DNA of 64,000 nucleotides, taken from Viola odorata. Taxonomy: Eukaryota; Streptophyta; Magnoliopsida; Malpighiales; Violaceae. How positions within the stretch are numbered: position 1 is the stretch's first letter; each line of letters opens with the position of its first letter. A model generated the notes under the pieces. The model searched no databases, was not told the DNA's origin, and saw nothing but the letters and a program-made list of their open reading frames with translations. A program made the position numbers and the translations under genes. Positions 44,393 to 56,346 of this stretch are shown piece after piece. The DNA is taken from NCBI GenBank assembly GCA_963691705.1, contig OY829537.1, positions 78,823,352-78,887,351 on the forward strand, written 5' to 3'.

Positions 44393-44842
44393 TTATTTGT
44401 TATGAATTGCTATATAACTGTCTTTGTAAATACCACAAGGGCCATCCAAATAATCTGAATCCACAAGGTCACGAGTATTTGGAGGTCGCCCAAAGACAAG
44501 CTTCTTGTTAGTCATGTTGATCCCCATATCCTCTTCGATTGCCTTCTTCAGATCTCCAACAATCATCACTTTGTGTACGGTAAAAGTATGGTGTTCGTTC
44601 GTGAACACACGAAGTGGATACTTGATGAAAAGATCGACCTCTGAACCAGCTTTAATTCCATAATCTTCGAATTGTTTGTCATCCTCTAGCATTGAATCCT
44701 CGAAAATTAAAACTTGACCTCTCGTAGGAATCTTAAATTTGATTATAATTTGCGCTTTCATTTTCGAAATAGTGTAGTCAGGTTCAACCTCTATATTTTG
44801 TTTCTCACCGGTCTCACACAAAATGGTAACTTCAAATTTCAT
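44393..44842 (-). CDS. Protein with two tandem ubiquitin-like domains
   Basis: A 149-aa single-exon frame. The chosen ATG at 44842 (MKFEVTILCETG) aligns with the ubiquitin N terminus; the frame stays open upstream to a non-ATG codon at 44857. Residues 1-74 match the ubiquitin fold: NIEVEPDYTISKMKAQI, IPTRGQVLIF (the LIF of the hydrophobic patch kept) and LEDDKQFEDYGIKAGSEVDL. Residues 76-149 are a second, more diverged domain (FTVHKVMIVGDLKKAIEED, NKKLVFGRP). No C-terminal Gly-Gly, so it is unlikely to be conjugated; it may instead bind ubiquitin or proteasome receptors (inference). A CATAAAAGG TATA-like box lies at about 44922-44931 on the minus strand. Intact-looking but isolated among TEs; a recent gene duplicate is possible. 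Confidence 0.8.
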   Translation of the reverse strand: MKFEVTILCETGEKQNIEVEPDYTISKMKAQIIIKFKIPTRGQVLIFEDSMLEDDKQFEDYGIKAGSEVDLFIKYPLRVFTNEHHTFTVHKVMIVGDLKKAIEEDMGINMTNKKLVFGRPPNTRDLVDSDYLDGPCGIYKDSYIAIHNK

Positions 44843-46370
44843 TGTTTGCAAAATCAATTGAGAGTATTACCGTAGTATCAATATTGGTTGTTGCGGAAAT
44901 AATGTAGTATGGTGATGATCTCCTTTTATGCGATATGATCACTAAATTATAATGGATATTTTCCAACATAATTTGAATGCTTAATCATAAATTGTTTTAG
45001 TTGAAAAGTAAAAAAAAAGTGATTTAGTGCTTCACAATCCTTGCATGAAATATTTATTTTATTTTTGAGGGACATGAAATGTCATTTCTTGATATTATTA
45101 TTTTACATATTATTTCCACTCATGATATACTTAAGTATATCGACTTTTGGCATGCCCAAAATATAGTAGTATTCACCTAGTGTCTTTGTTCTTAGTGAAT
45201 CGACTAATCCGAATTTGAGGCTTGTAAGATCCGAAAATAGTTCACTTTTTTTTAATAAAAAAACATATAAAATTATCGAAGTTGATTTTATTCAACTGGG
45301 TTAAGCCCAAATAAAATTTCAAAAGTCCATGGCTCGAATAAACATAAGAGAAGGGCTAAGTCTAAAAAGAGAGGCCGAAAGTTTGAGCCCAGTGATACAA
45401 TGGCATGTAACTAAAGATTAACTAGAAATTTCTCAGGTTCAATTGGGTTTTTTTAACATAAAAATTAAATTAATCATTTATAAATTAAATTGGAAATATT
45501 TTACAAATATGGGACTAAACTAATCGTATATGGGTTTGCTTTAAAATATTTACAAACCATTGACTAAATTAAACGCGGGGCTAGGTTTGACTACAAATAT
45601 TTTACGAACTTTAGATTAAATTAATTATTTAGCAGTTTAATTGGAAATCTTGTATGAATATCTGAATTAAATTGATCATATAAGAGTTTGAAAATATTTT
45701 ACGAAGCCATGGACTAAAATAAACGTGAAGCAAGGTTTGATTTAAAACATTTTACAAATAGGGGATTAAATTAATTATTTTAGAATTTAATTGGAACTTT
45801 TTTACGAATCCGGAAATAAAATTATTCATATAGGAGTTTGATTAATTTTTTTTTACGAATATAAGGACTAAATTAATCAATATAATAGTAAAAAAAAGAT
45901 TTTGACATGTAACCCAACACTGTAGCTAAAAAAATTGACAGGAAAACGGTGTTAAGATGCATCTTCGAATTATTAGTTGGACAAAAGTTTCAGAAAAGTA
46001 GCTGCCGCCTAGGTGGCAGCAGCTTATTGGGCTAGAATTATTATTTATTCCAAATAAACCATTGTAGCAAATTTCCATTTTATGAACTACTTACCATGCT
46101 AGTAACCGGTAAACGGTGTTAACGCGGCTTCCTTTCTTGTTTGTTTTTTTCATTTTCAAACTTTTTGCTTCTTCTCTTTTCCAATATCATTTTACTTGTT
46201 CTTTTTTTATTTCTTTATTTAACTTGTTCTTTAATTCTAATTTATAATAATTAATTTAAATAATACTTTATTAAATGTAAGGGGCATTGAAAGAGGATGG
46301 TTACAACTTAATATATTTTTATTACTATGCAATTACTTTTATAAAGAATTACCAACATTGGAAGAGTCAC
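44843..46370. other. AT-rich intergenic DNA with an inverted copy of the 5.8-kb repeats
   Basis: About 45440-45900 contains GGACTAAATTAATCATATAGG with TTTTACGAAY repeated about every 60 bp, the reverse complement of the family at 5790-6400. A 20-bp near-perfect palindrome GCTGCCGCCTAGGTGGCAGC lies at 46001-46020. AAAACGGTGTTAA-type sequence occurs on both sides of it (about 45943 and 46110). No gene. Confidence 0.6.
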
Positions 46371-47621
46371 GGGTTAATACCCTATGGTCTAAATATTTTG
46401 TCATTTTATTTTAGTCAGCCCTAATTTTTTTTTCTGTCCAAATCTTATATCCGTTAGTTCATTTAAATCTCAACTGTTAAAAAAATGATAAACGGAGATA
46501 AACACACGTAACATTATTTTAATATATGTTTTACTGACGTAACATTTCATGTCATATGCCACGTCATCATTTTTAAAAAAATAAAAAATTAGAAAATAAA
46601 ATTCCAAAAATACTTGAAAAAATTCCATAAAATATCCTTTTAAAAAATTAATGTTTCCAAAAAAATAAAAATTACTATTTCAAATTGCAAAAAAAAATTA
46701 AAAAAAAGATGCAAAAATTGTACAAATTTTGAAAAACCAAGAAAATAATTTAAAAGACCAGTAATTTTTATGTAATCAGTTTCAAACATATACATGTTGA
46801 AGATCATAATAAACTATTCAGATTATCTTCTTAGAAATTTTATTGTTCGTCCACAAAAATCTTATATGGAAAATCGGTTATTCTAGTATTTGCGGCACTG
46901 ATGATGTTTCTCCATTAATGGAGATTATATTGATGATTATGATAAATTAATGGTTATCCGCTATTATAAAATTGTAATCATAGAAAACAATTAGCTATTT
47001 AAATTAAGTGTTTTCTCAATTAGCGATTTTTTTAATTATTAAAATAATTAGAGTATATTTGTCTATAAATAGAATAAAAAGAGTGTAAGTGGATAAATGA
47101 GAGTGTTAATAGTCCACCCAAATATATTTTCTTTTTTTGCTTTTTTTTTTTGCAATAATGGCTAATTAGGAACAAGTGTTGAAATTGATTACATAAACAT
47201 TATTGGTCTTTTAAATTATTTTCTTAATTTTTCAAAAACTTTTATAATATTTTTATTTTGAAAAATTTTGTTCAATTTTGTTCATTTCTTTTTCAATTTC
47301 AAATCATATTTTTAAATTTTTTTTCAAAACATTAATTTTGAAAAATTTTCAAGCCTTTATTGAATTTTATTTTCTAATTTTTTGATTTTTTTAAAATGAT
47401 GATGTGACATATGACATGGAATGCCACGTCAGTCAAAAATATATTAAAAAATGCCACATGTGCATTGTTAACGAAGTTTGTCTCCGTTAGTCATTTTTTT
47501 TATAGTTGGGACTTAAATGAACGAATAGATATACTGTTTGAGACCGAAAAAATAGAAAAAAAGAATTGAGGCCAACTAAAATAAAATGACAAAAAATTAG
47601 GACCCTAGGGTGTATTAACTC
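46371..47621. mobile_element. MULE-like foldback element, ~430-bp TIRs, 10-bp TSD
   Basis: The ends GGGTTAATAC and GTATTAACTC are inverted, and diverged complementarity continues for about 430 bp on each side (for example AAAATAATTTAAAAGACCAG near 46742 against TTGGTCTTTTAAATTATTTT near 47203). Flanks are GAAGAGTCAC at 46361-46370 and GAAGAGTCAC at 47622-47631, perfect. Long TIRs with a 9-10-bp duplication fit Mutator-like elements. No transposase; a ~380-bp loop. Non-autonomous. Confidence 0.85.
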
Positions 47622-47631
47622 GAAGAGTCAC

Positions 47632-48187
47632 CACCCTTTGAGGGTCGAACGGTATGCTCAAACGAGATTAATTAGTCTTAGTTAAGAGGACACTTATAGG
47701 AACATTTTTTAAAAATTGGTTATAATATCAATTATCATTACAATATTAGGGATCGAACTTTCTGTAATACACGAATCGACTTAATTAAAGTTCATCTATT
47801 AAACCTATGCCCTGGATTGGCAGGAGACGGTTTCAATCTTGGGGGTGATGCGCAGCGATGAGAAGTGTTCTCGTGCATGTAAGAGACTAGGTCTCCGAAT
47901 CAATTTTGTTGAAAACCCCAACAAAACTAGTCAATAATTTCAAATATTACTTTAGAAGAAAAGCAACCTGGAAAACAAACAATGAGTAATATAAGGTGGA
48001 TTGTGTTAGTCTTATGCACACAAAAATCTAGTGAATTGGATTAAAAGTATATATAGTAATTATTTAAAGAGTTAAATAAATACTATTTTATTGAGATATT
48101 ATTTCATACTATCTAATATATACTATATAGGAATTTTTAGTTATATAATATATATTAAGATATATATTTAAATAACTACTTACAAAT
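47632..48187. other. AT-rich flank
   Basis: No gene or clear repeat. It ends in TATATA-rich sequence directly against the LTR boundary at 48188. Confidence 0.5.
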
Positions 48188-48849
48188 TGTCGCACCGTCG
48201 CGAGCGAAATTTGGGATGCAATGAAATGATATCACATAACAATGAAGTCGCCACCCTAATATTTCTAAGGTTTAGGGAAACCTAAAGTTCAAAAAAGGAA
48301 GAAAATGAAATAAAAACTAAGGCACAAAAGAAAGGGTCTTAACCCGAGAACGATGGTTTGGGGTCGTTTTATGAACTCGGGAAGGTGTTAGGCACCCGAG
48401 TCTCATCCTTAAAAAGGTTACCGGTTCTAAAAAGAGGTGTTTAAAAATCATGTTGAAAACAAGTAGTTTGGCCCTCAGAGGGGGTATCGTCGCTTTAGTT
48501 CTTAAGTCGGTTTGATTGATTTTATCCTAATTGTTGTCGAGTTGTTTAACAGAAAATAAGCATTTTTAATCTTCTAAAAGATAAAAAAGGTTGGTTGCAT
48601 ACCTATTCCGGTTAAATTTAGCCGAGTTCAAAATTAATCCGATTACATGCAAAATTAGGTGAGATTACTACCGTTTTATTAATATTTACCAAAACGACGA
48701 CCCTAGTGAACAACGATGTATCACTATCATCATCGGGCCATGCATATGATTAATCCTATTTACTAGGTGATTCTAAGCATGCATAGACTACCAAAGTACC
48801 ATTTTATATGAATGTGAGAAAACACGTTGAAAAGAGAAAAACCAGGAAG

Positions 48850-48998
48850 TGGGGTCGAAGTCGCGCACATAACACATTCGTCAAGATAACATAAACTAAA
48901 ATACATTCGTGGGGTCGAAGCCGCACACGAAACATATTCATCAAGGTAAGCATAAATTAAAATAAATTCATGGGGTCTAAGCCGCGCACGAAACAAGC
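48850..48998. repeat. 60-bp repeats with TGGGGTCGAAGCCGC
   Basis: Two and a half copies of TGGGGTCGAAGYCGCRCAC, then AAACA, ATTCRTCAAGRTAA and CATAAAYTAAAATA, inside the large LTR. Confidence 0.8.
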
Positions 48999-50836
48999 AT
49001 AAAATAATCGATTACTAAATTTAAATGATCATACAACATTAAACATTTAAATCACATTTTAAGAGGGGATCTCTAATGATAAGAGGGATTAAATATGGAG
49101 GTATTTTCTACGAGTTGGGCTTAAGGCCCATTTACTATCTTTTTGCTTTCAAATGATTATTTTCTTTGGTGATTTACTATCCAATAATTTTAGAGGGACC
49201 TAAGTTATTGGAAAAGATTAATCCTATCTTTGTTTACTACTTTGTTTGGTTTTCTTTGATTGATTTTATTTGTGTTGATTTGATGGGTTCATTTTTAAGA
49301 TTGAGAATTTTAGTAATTAATTATTATGCAATTGATTTAAAGTGTGATGTTTAATTACTAATCCTATTTCATTTTCATGCATTTAATAAAATAAACGTTG
49401 AGTAATTACTAAGCCTAGTTCGTTCAAGCAAGGGTTGATTAAAATTAATTATTAGGTGAATTAGTTCTCATGCAAATGGATCAATTCGAATTCTAACGAT
49501 TCTAAATAATCATGCATATGAATAGATAACAAATTAAATCAACAATTCTAATAAAGGAGAAGTGAGCTCTAAAGCTCAAGTTTAGAAATTTGTCGCCAAT
49601 ATCGAAGTTGGCGGAGCATTCAACCGGGACGGTAATCGTGAATTCGATACCTACAAAAAATGAAGAAAGAGTTAGTACACGATTTTAATTAAAAGGGCTT
49701 GGGCTGCAGCCCATTTCTTTTATTTTGTCCACTCATGGGCCGCATCCCATTTTTCCTTTTTTCCTTTCTTTGGGCAGCCCATTCTTTCCTTCTTTCTTTG
49801 GTTGGGCCGAAGCCCAACCCCTCTCCTTTTCCTTGTCAAACAACAACGCCCCTCTCTTCTATTTTTTTCTTTTTTCTTTTGCTCTGCTTCTCTATTTTCT
49901 TTTATTCTATTCCTTTTTCCCATCTTAAGGCTGCATTGACACAACCCTCTCTTCTCTCTCTCTTATTTTCTTTTCTTCTTTTCCTTATTTTCTTTCCTCA
50001 ACCGGGCAAGCAGTGAGGTTCAGTGTTGGATTTGGTGATGATGTGGCGATTGAGCGGCTGTGGCGGAGGCGTTAGTGGCTGCAGCGGTGGGGGATTGGCA
50101 GCGGCTATGGCGGAGGCGCTGGAGGCTGCGGCGGAGGAGATTGGCAGTGAGGGATGGTAGAGGTGGTGAGGCGCGGCGGTGCTGGAGGAGCGGTAGTGAG
50201 CAGCAGCGGCGGCGCTGGAGTAACGGTAGTGAGCAACAACGACGGTAATAACGTGGGTGAGGTGAGGATTTTTGTTGTTGGGCGATGGAGATTAGGTGGT
50301 TATGGCTGATTTGGTTTAGGTAATTTTGGGTTTGAGGATGGGGTTTGATTGCAAGGGGATCAGAATTGGAATTGGAATTAATTTGGGAGGGGATTTGGAA
50401 TTGAAATTAATTGAGGCAGAGGATGCTTTGATTGGCAGAGATGTGCTAATTAATTTGGCAGTGGGTTGCTTGGATTTAATTTGGTGATTGGTTTTGAAGT
50501 TGGCTTTGCAGGGGATGGCTTAATTGGTTTGGTTAATTGGGATTGATTTAATTGCTTTGAGAAGGATTTGGATTTGGCAGGGGATGGTTGTTTGGTGGAT
50601 TTGTGATAGCTGCCCCCCTGGATTGAAAATGAGTGGTGTATTTATAATAGGGATGCGATCGAAATTGTATCCGTTGGTATTTTTGAAAGAAAATGGAGAA
50701 GGAGGCCGTTGTGTGTGGTTGGGAAGAGCGGTTGTGATGGTTGCAGCAGTGGGGGTCTGTTGAGAGAGTTGTAGGTTGTCGTTGTGGCAGAGAGGAGTAG
50801 GGGAGGTGATCGCGCGTCGAACGCGTCAAATATAAG

Positions 50837-52295
50837 TGTAAAATGAATATAGAAATGGGGGTAGAAATACAACTTATCACTTTCCACAAGGGTTTGTAGA
50901 TTATGGCAAGAGGATCAATCCACAGAGACTTCTAGGAAATGTGGTTCCAGGTTGACTTCCTCGTCACTGAATTTGGTTGATTGAATCTGAAAATAAAGAC
51001 AAAACAGAAAGAAATAAAATAGCTCAAAATAGTCTTGGTCGAAGGTTAGGCCAAGACAGGGGGTCAAGATTGATGGAAATTAGATAGGAAAAAGAATTCC
51101 AGGTAAGGGTGATGCGTGAGCCTCTGTCCTTATGATCCGATCACTGATTCAAGGGTATTTACCTCTGAGTTCGTAGCACTGCTATAGAGTGGAGGTGCTC
51201 CTGTTCACTCCTATCTTCCCTCCTATTCAAATTATCTAGCGGGTGCTCCCTTTCCTGATAATCCTAGCCAAGGGACACCTTGCTGGTTAAAGGGTTTATC
51301 CGTTTGACTACTGTCTTGAATGGCTATTCGCTTCCTCAATAGCACAGGGGAAGACAGTACCTAGCCAAGTTGTCTCCCTATGGAGACCCTAGGTTGTCAA
51401 TCTGGTCTTGGTCTAGATCGTTTATTCCTTCTAGTCTGGCACGAGACTAGTCACCTATTTCGCCTAGCCGATGGGTGCTCCCTTTCCTTCTAGGTCGGTT
51501 GCAACTCTTCTCTACTAGGGTATAAGAATGATCAGATCTTATCCTCAGTGAGTAAGCGATTTAATAAACTCAAGGAATAAACGAATACGAATTGTAGAGG
51601 CTATTAAGGACGATTTGATCTCACGAATGCATAAGGACTGAGCTCATCTACCCTTACCAAGAATTGGGGTTTAGCTGCTCTTACTCATAATTGAAAGAAA
51701 AATAAAGGTATTTGATTGAATAAGAATAATAGATCCGGGAAAATTCCCAAATTGGAAATTTCGGAGCAGTGTTTAATGATAATCGGAAAAAAGGAAGGAA
51801 GAAGAGAATCGGGGTCCGCTGTTCCGGACAGAGGAGGAACAATAACTACTAATTCCCAACCAAAACCCTCTATCCTACTCCAACTCTAATTCCTAAAAAT
51901 CTAAAAATATCCTAACAATGTTTTAAATTGGAAAATAAAATCCAAAATACAAAAAGAGGGAGATCCTTAAAAGGATTCTTCAAAAGGTTGGCGTCTGATC
52001 CCTCTAGATATTCGCTTGGGCCCAAAAGATTGGCTATGCTGCTGCATGAGATTGGCTTATCGTGAAAGAGTCTTGGCCAAGACAGGAGTTGTGCTCGTTT
52101 CTTGCTGCGCGAAGGGAGTCTTGGCCAAGACCTAGGCCAAGATGCTCTGAAGATCAGCTCCAATGCTCCAAAACTACTCTGCTCTAGAATTACTTCTCCA
52201 AACCAGAACTAGAAAAACATGGGAAATTACAGGAAATCAGTGGATTCACTGCCCAAATAATCGGTAAAAGGACAGTAAAAACACGATGAAATTCA
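50837..52295. mobile_element. LTR-like block nested in the larger LTR
   Basis: Sequence style changes sharply here: GGCAAGAGGATCAATCCACA just inside the left end is typical of plant gypsy LTRs (compare GACAGGGTCGAACCACAGAG at 53095). Non-coding throughout. Left TG at 50837 and right CA near 52295 are best guesses; no target duplication was confirmed. Probably a solo LTR. Confidence 0.45.
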
Positions 52296-52560
52296 ATGTA
52301 ATCAGGAGGGTACAGGCTTTATTTTGAAAATTGAGGAGAAGAGTCGTTGTGTGGCTGAAATGGGGAGGGAGTAGGGTTGTAGGGGTTGTGATGGGTATTA
52401 ATGGTTGATGGGTATTAATGGGCCGAAAGAGAGGGATTTGGTACGAGGGAAAGTGTTCATATTTTTGTTAGAGTTAACGGTTCAAAACATCTCATTCAAA
52501 ACCGATAAAAGCTCGAACGAGAAAAATAAGTAAAATAATGAAACGATAATAATAATGACA

Positions 52561-53052
52561 TAACCAATTCTTCGGTTAAGTTCAAACGATACAATCGGCC
52601 CCACTTTTCAATAATCTCAAACGGTCCCACATATCTCGAATTCAATTTTCCACGATTCGAACCTTTAAATTTTCTTTTCCATGGCAACACTTTTAGAAAC
52701 ACAAAGTCTTCAACTTGAAACTCTAACTGCCGTCTCCACTTATCTACATAAGTTTTTTGTCTATTCTTTGCAGCTTGCAACTTAGCTTGAATCACTTTCA
52801 CTTGATCAAAAGTTCTTTGCACAATTTCTGGACCAAGTAATTGTCGTAATCTTTCCTCGTCACAACACACTGGCGATCAATATTTTTGCCCATACAAAGC
52901 TTTATACGGTGCCATTTGAAGACTAGTGTGGTAGGTGTTGTTGTACGCAAACTTCGCTAACCACAAGAAAGTTTCCCAAGACCCACCAAACTCCAAAACA
53001 TAACTCCGCAATATATCTTTGATCGTCAGTCAAATAAACTTAATATTTATCC
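52561..53052 (-). pseudogene. Ty3/gypsy integrase C-terminal fragment (Tekay-like)
   Basis: The frame shows FAYNNTYHTSLQMAPYKALY, a TGA, then ERLRQLLGPEIVQRTFDQVK, YVDKWRRQLEFQVEDFVFLK and GKLNSRYVGPFEIIEKWG, the C-terminal integrase region of chromovirus-type gypsy elements. It is cut on one side by the LTR start at 52560 (the last ~21 codons of the open frame are LTR sequence) and on the other by the Athila LTR at 53053. No chromodomain is left. Confidence 0.8.
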
Positions 53053-54607
53053 TGATGCCTAAATGCACAAATAAATGTGTACAGGGCAAGACAGGGTCGA
53101 ACCACAGAGATTAAAGGATTAATATGTTAATAAAAATGTATGACAGGGAGAAAGTGCGACAGAGAAGGAATAAGTAACACAGGGGGAGGGGTTTAAGTTG
53201 ATTAGTGAACTAATCAACTCAGGATCAGGAGCTAACCAGACAAATAAGTAAAACTTCCTATCTAGGACACGAAATGAAATCACAATCCAGGGCTAGATAA
53301 CTAAACACAATCGGGGGCGAGAAAACAAGAAAAGTAATAACAGAGATAATAATCAGATAGAGAGAGAGATCTTAGAAAAAGGTGTTCTCGGGTTGTTTTC
53401 TAGGTAAATTAGTCATTGACACAAAAATATTCCAGACTCATGTACAGACCTGCTATAGGGACCGCGTTTCCACACCGCATCCCCTACTTACGTTCTTAGA
53501 TAAAAGTCACCCCCCGTTTCCACATATGAGGTGACCTTGACGTTCCGCCATCCTCACAGGCACGAATACGGGGAGGCAATACTCAGAAAGCCCATGAAAG
53601 GGAGGTAAGACAGATCTAGGGCGTGCCAACTCAGTTTTTCAGGCTTGCATCACATACCCTAGATGACCGTTTACCCCTAGATAGAGGCCTCTCGCGCTGC
53701 CTCCACTAGGTGTCTACTACTATCTCAAGGCTTCGCGTCAGTTATAACCAAGAGAATGGCATCACTCATGCAGAAATACCAACAGTTGATCAAGCCCTTA
53801 ATATTTCTAGATGAGCTTGGAATTAATGCGATAAACAATCATGGGTCACAAGAGAATATGTTAAGCATACATTATGCCTCTTAACCGAACCCTACAACCT
53901 TTAAAATACCCTTTACTAAGAGGATAGTATTTAGCTACTCATACTATAATATGAACAGTAAACGATGATGAACATACAATAAATAAAAGAGAAGGGTTAG
54001 AAGAAACCGAAGAGATCAAATAGTATTAAGCAAAAGCTTCCTCTTTACAAAGTTAGCGGCTGCTCCAAAATGCCAAGAGGAGATGATCCCTAGAAATTAG
54101 TGTAAAAGAGAGTGATGTATTAATGTCCTAGGTCATCCGTCCTTACATAAAAACCCTAAAGCTAAACTTATATAGGCTAAAACTAGCTAGGGGACAAAAC
54201 AGCTAAGGGGAGAGAGAAGCAAGGGGAGCTTGACAGCACATGTCCTTTCAAGGGAATATTCTGGGATTTCTAGCGCGCCTGGTATCTTCTAGAAGTGCTT
54301 GGGATCCCGTACGGATCTTGGAAGATGTTTTGCTTTGGTTTCGTTTGAGAGAAGAAGCAAACGTGTCGCAGGCTAGAGACAACTCACTGGTCTGGTTAAC
54401 GTCGAGGCCTCGACTACAATCTGGACTTCTAGGCCTTGAAGCGGGAAATCCTTAGGAATACTCCAAAAATGCTTCTTTTCGATCTTTTCCTTCTATTGAC
54501 TCTGATCTGCAATAAAGATAGAAATAAGGGTCAATTAGCAGAATCATGCCCCCGAAAAGGGCTAGAAAAGAAGGTAAAATCATGCTCATGAGACATGCTA
54601 TCAAACA
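53053..54607 (-). repeat. 3' LTR of the Athila-type element
   Basis: On the minus strand it runs TGTTTGATAGCATGTC (54607) to TTTAGGCATCA (53053), 1,555 bp, directly after a polypurine tract. The low-coordinate end abuts the gypsy integrase remnant. The matching 5' LTR lies beyond the window. Confidence 0.82.
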
Positions 54608-54620
54608 TCCCCACACTGCC
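54608..54620 (-). other. Athila polypurine tract
   Basis: The minus strand reads GGCAGTGTGGGGA immediately before the TGTTTGATAG LTR start. Confidence 0.75.
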
Positions 54621-54622
54621 CC

Positions 54623-54642
54623 AATGCTCGCCCTCGAGCATT
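54623..54642 (-). other. Stem-loop beside the polypurine tract
   Basis: AATGCTCG CCCT CGAGCATT is a perfect 8-bp stem with a 4-nt loop (AGGG in the element RNA), 2 bp from the polypurine tract. Confidence 0.75.
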
Positions 54643-56346
54643 AACAAAATTGGAAAACTACCTCATGTATTGACATGCATCTTCAACCCCTAACACACAG
54701 AATAAACATGCCATCTGACAAACTACACCCAATCAACAAATCTAGACCTAGAAAAGCACCTGCATCTGGCTGATAGAATAACGACCCCACCAACCAGACT
54801 TTCCCAGACCAAGCCTATTCACCAGCAATCCTTACCTAGATATGTGTTTGCACTCACGCTCTTAACGAAATATGTGTTTAGGCTATCACTCAAGAATACA
54901 AATAACACAACACAGGCAGAGTTTGCACGTCAATCCGAGTACTGTAGGTCACATGCGAGGGCAATCTAACGATCAGAGGCAACTTTGCAGAAAATAATAA
55001 AAATAAAAAGAAGAGAGGAGTGGAGCGAGATGAAGAAAACCGAGGTGAAGGGAGAAGAGAGAAAGGAATGGAAAGAGAAGAAAACAAATCTGGGGGAGAA
55101 TTCCTTGGCTTAGAAGAAGGCAAGACGGTGAGCAACACTCGCTGAAGAAGGCTGATGGTGAGGGCTAGACAATGGCTTCGGCTTTCTTTAGTGGGGGAGG
55201 TCTGCGTTGTGCTTCAGGGGCTCGAATGGCTGCCTTCTGGATTGCCTGATATGCTTTTATTTGGAAGTATAATAGACATTATTCTTGTTTTTCTTTTTTT
55301 TTTTTTTTTAGGAAACCGGAAAGATGAAATAAAAGCAGGCAGACTAGGCATTTACTTTTCTTCTTTTTCAGCTCGAAACTTGCATCTGTATTTAATTTTC
55401 TCTTTTTCTGAACTGGAGCTGGGCTGGCAGAGCTTTAAATACTGCTTTGGGGTGCTTGATTCCGAGGCCTTGGGAATTGACTTTTACTTCCCCACACTTA
55501 AATTCTGGAGTGGTGAGGAAGTAACATTGAGATGCTGTCGTGGCCTCGAATCTTGATTTCTGCTCTTGCTCTTTCTTTCCCTTGATAATATTCTTCCTCC
55601 CCACACTTATCTTTTTCGGAATCTAGCCCTTGCCTTTGTGATGAAGAGTGTTACTCACTTGCCAAGGAAAGGACAATGAAAAGAAGCAAATGGTTAGAAG
55701 AGAGTGGAGAATGGGAATCGAGGGCATGAAAAGGAAGAAGAGAAAAGAAAGAAAGAAAGAAATTTAAAATTTTGCAAAGTTTCCTCGTCGTTTCGCTGCT
55801 TTCCCTCGTCTAATGGTGCCTATACCCAGGGATATTATGCAAACCTAGACAGTGCCTAGTCAAGCATTTTCACTCAGAAATAAATAGGCATGAAGCTCAA
55901 AAATGCTCACGGGCCCAAATAGTGATTACTGGTGTCTAGGGCAAGATTGGATATAAGGGCTAGCAGGTCTAGAAATGCATACTCAGGCATAGATGCGATG
56001 AATGTCATGTTTCTTCTATGCATCAGAAATCAAAAATACATGCCAACAATGAGGGTTTTAAAACGGGCAGTGGCAAAATTTCCTAGCAAGGACTAAAAGT
56101 AAAATCCGAAAAACACACAGTCATGCAACAAACAGAAATTTAAACATGCAAACAAACAATCAAAACACGATAAATCCCTCCCCACACTTAGGCAGCGCAT
56201 TGCCCTCAATGCGGGAAGGGCACACAAAGGAGTTCAAGCAACTTAAAAAAAAAGTACAGTATATCCAAAAATGAAAGCGGTAATAAAAAGAAATTATTCA
56301 GAACCCTCCTCAAGGGCAAGAAGTTTAAAATGGTTCAGGGGCGGGA
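54643..56346 (-). other. Athila 3' non-coding region
   Basis: No gene. The PPT-like CCCCACACTTA recurs at 55490-55500, 55599-55609 and 56180-56190. The last is followed by a second stem-loop CGCATTG CCCT CAATGCG (56196-56213). AG-rich and CT-rich runs occur at 54990-55100 and 55285-55310. Frames such as 55155-55556 show no domain. Confidence 0.65.

Larger units (their letters stand above)
48188..52560 (-). mobile_element. Tat/Ogre-type LTR, split by another LTR-like block
   Basis: On the minus strand it starts TGTCATTATTATTATCG (52560) and ends CGCGACGGTGCGACA (48188). Without the inner block at 50837-52295 it is about 2.9 kb, like the LTR at 22843. The 3' part shares the AGGGTGGCGACTTCATTG motif with that LTR. 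No primer-binding-like site follows the 48188 end, so it is a solo LTR or a 3' LTR. It contains 60-bp repeats with GTGGGGTCGAAG (48850-48998). The outer flanks do not match (CAAAT versus TAACC). Confidence 0.65.
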
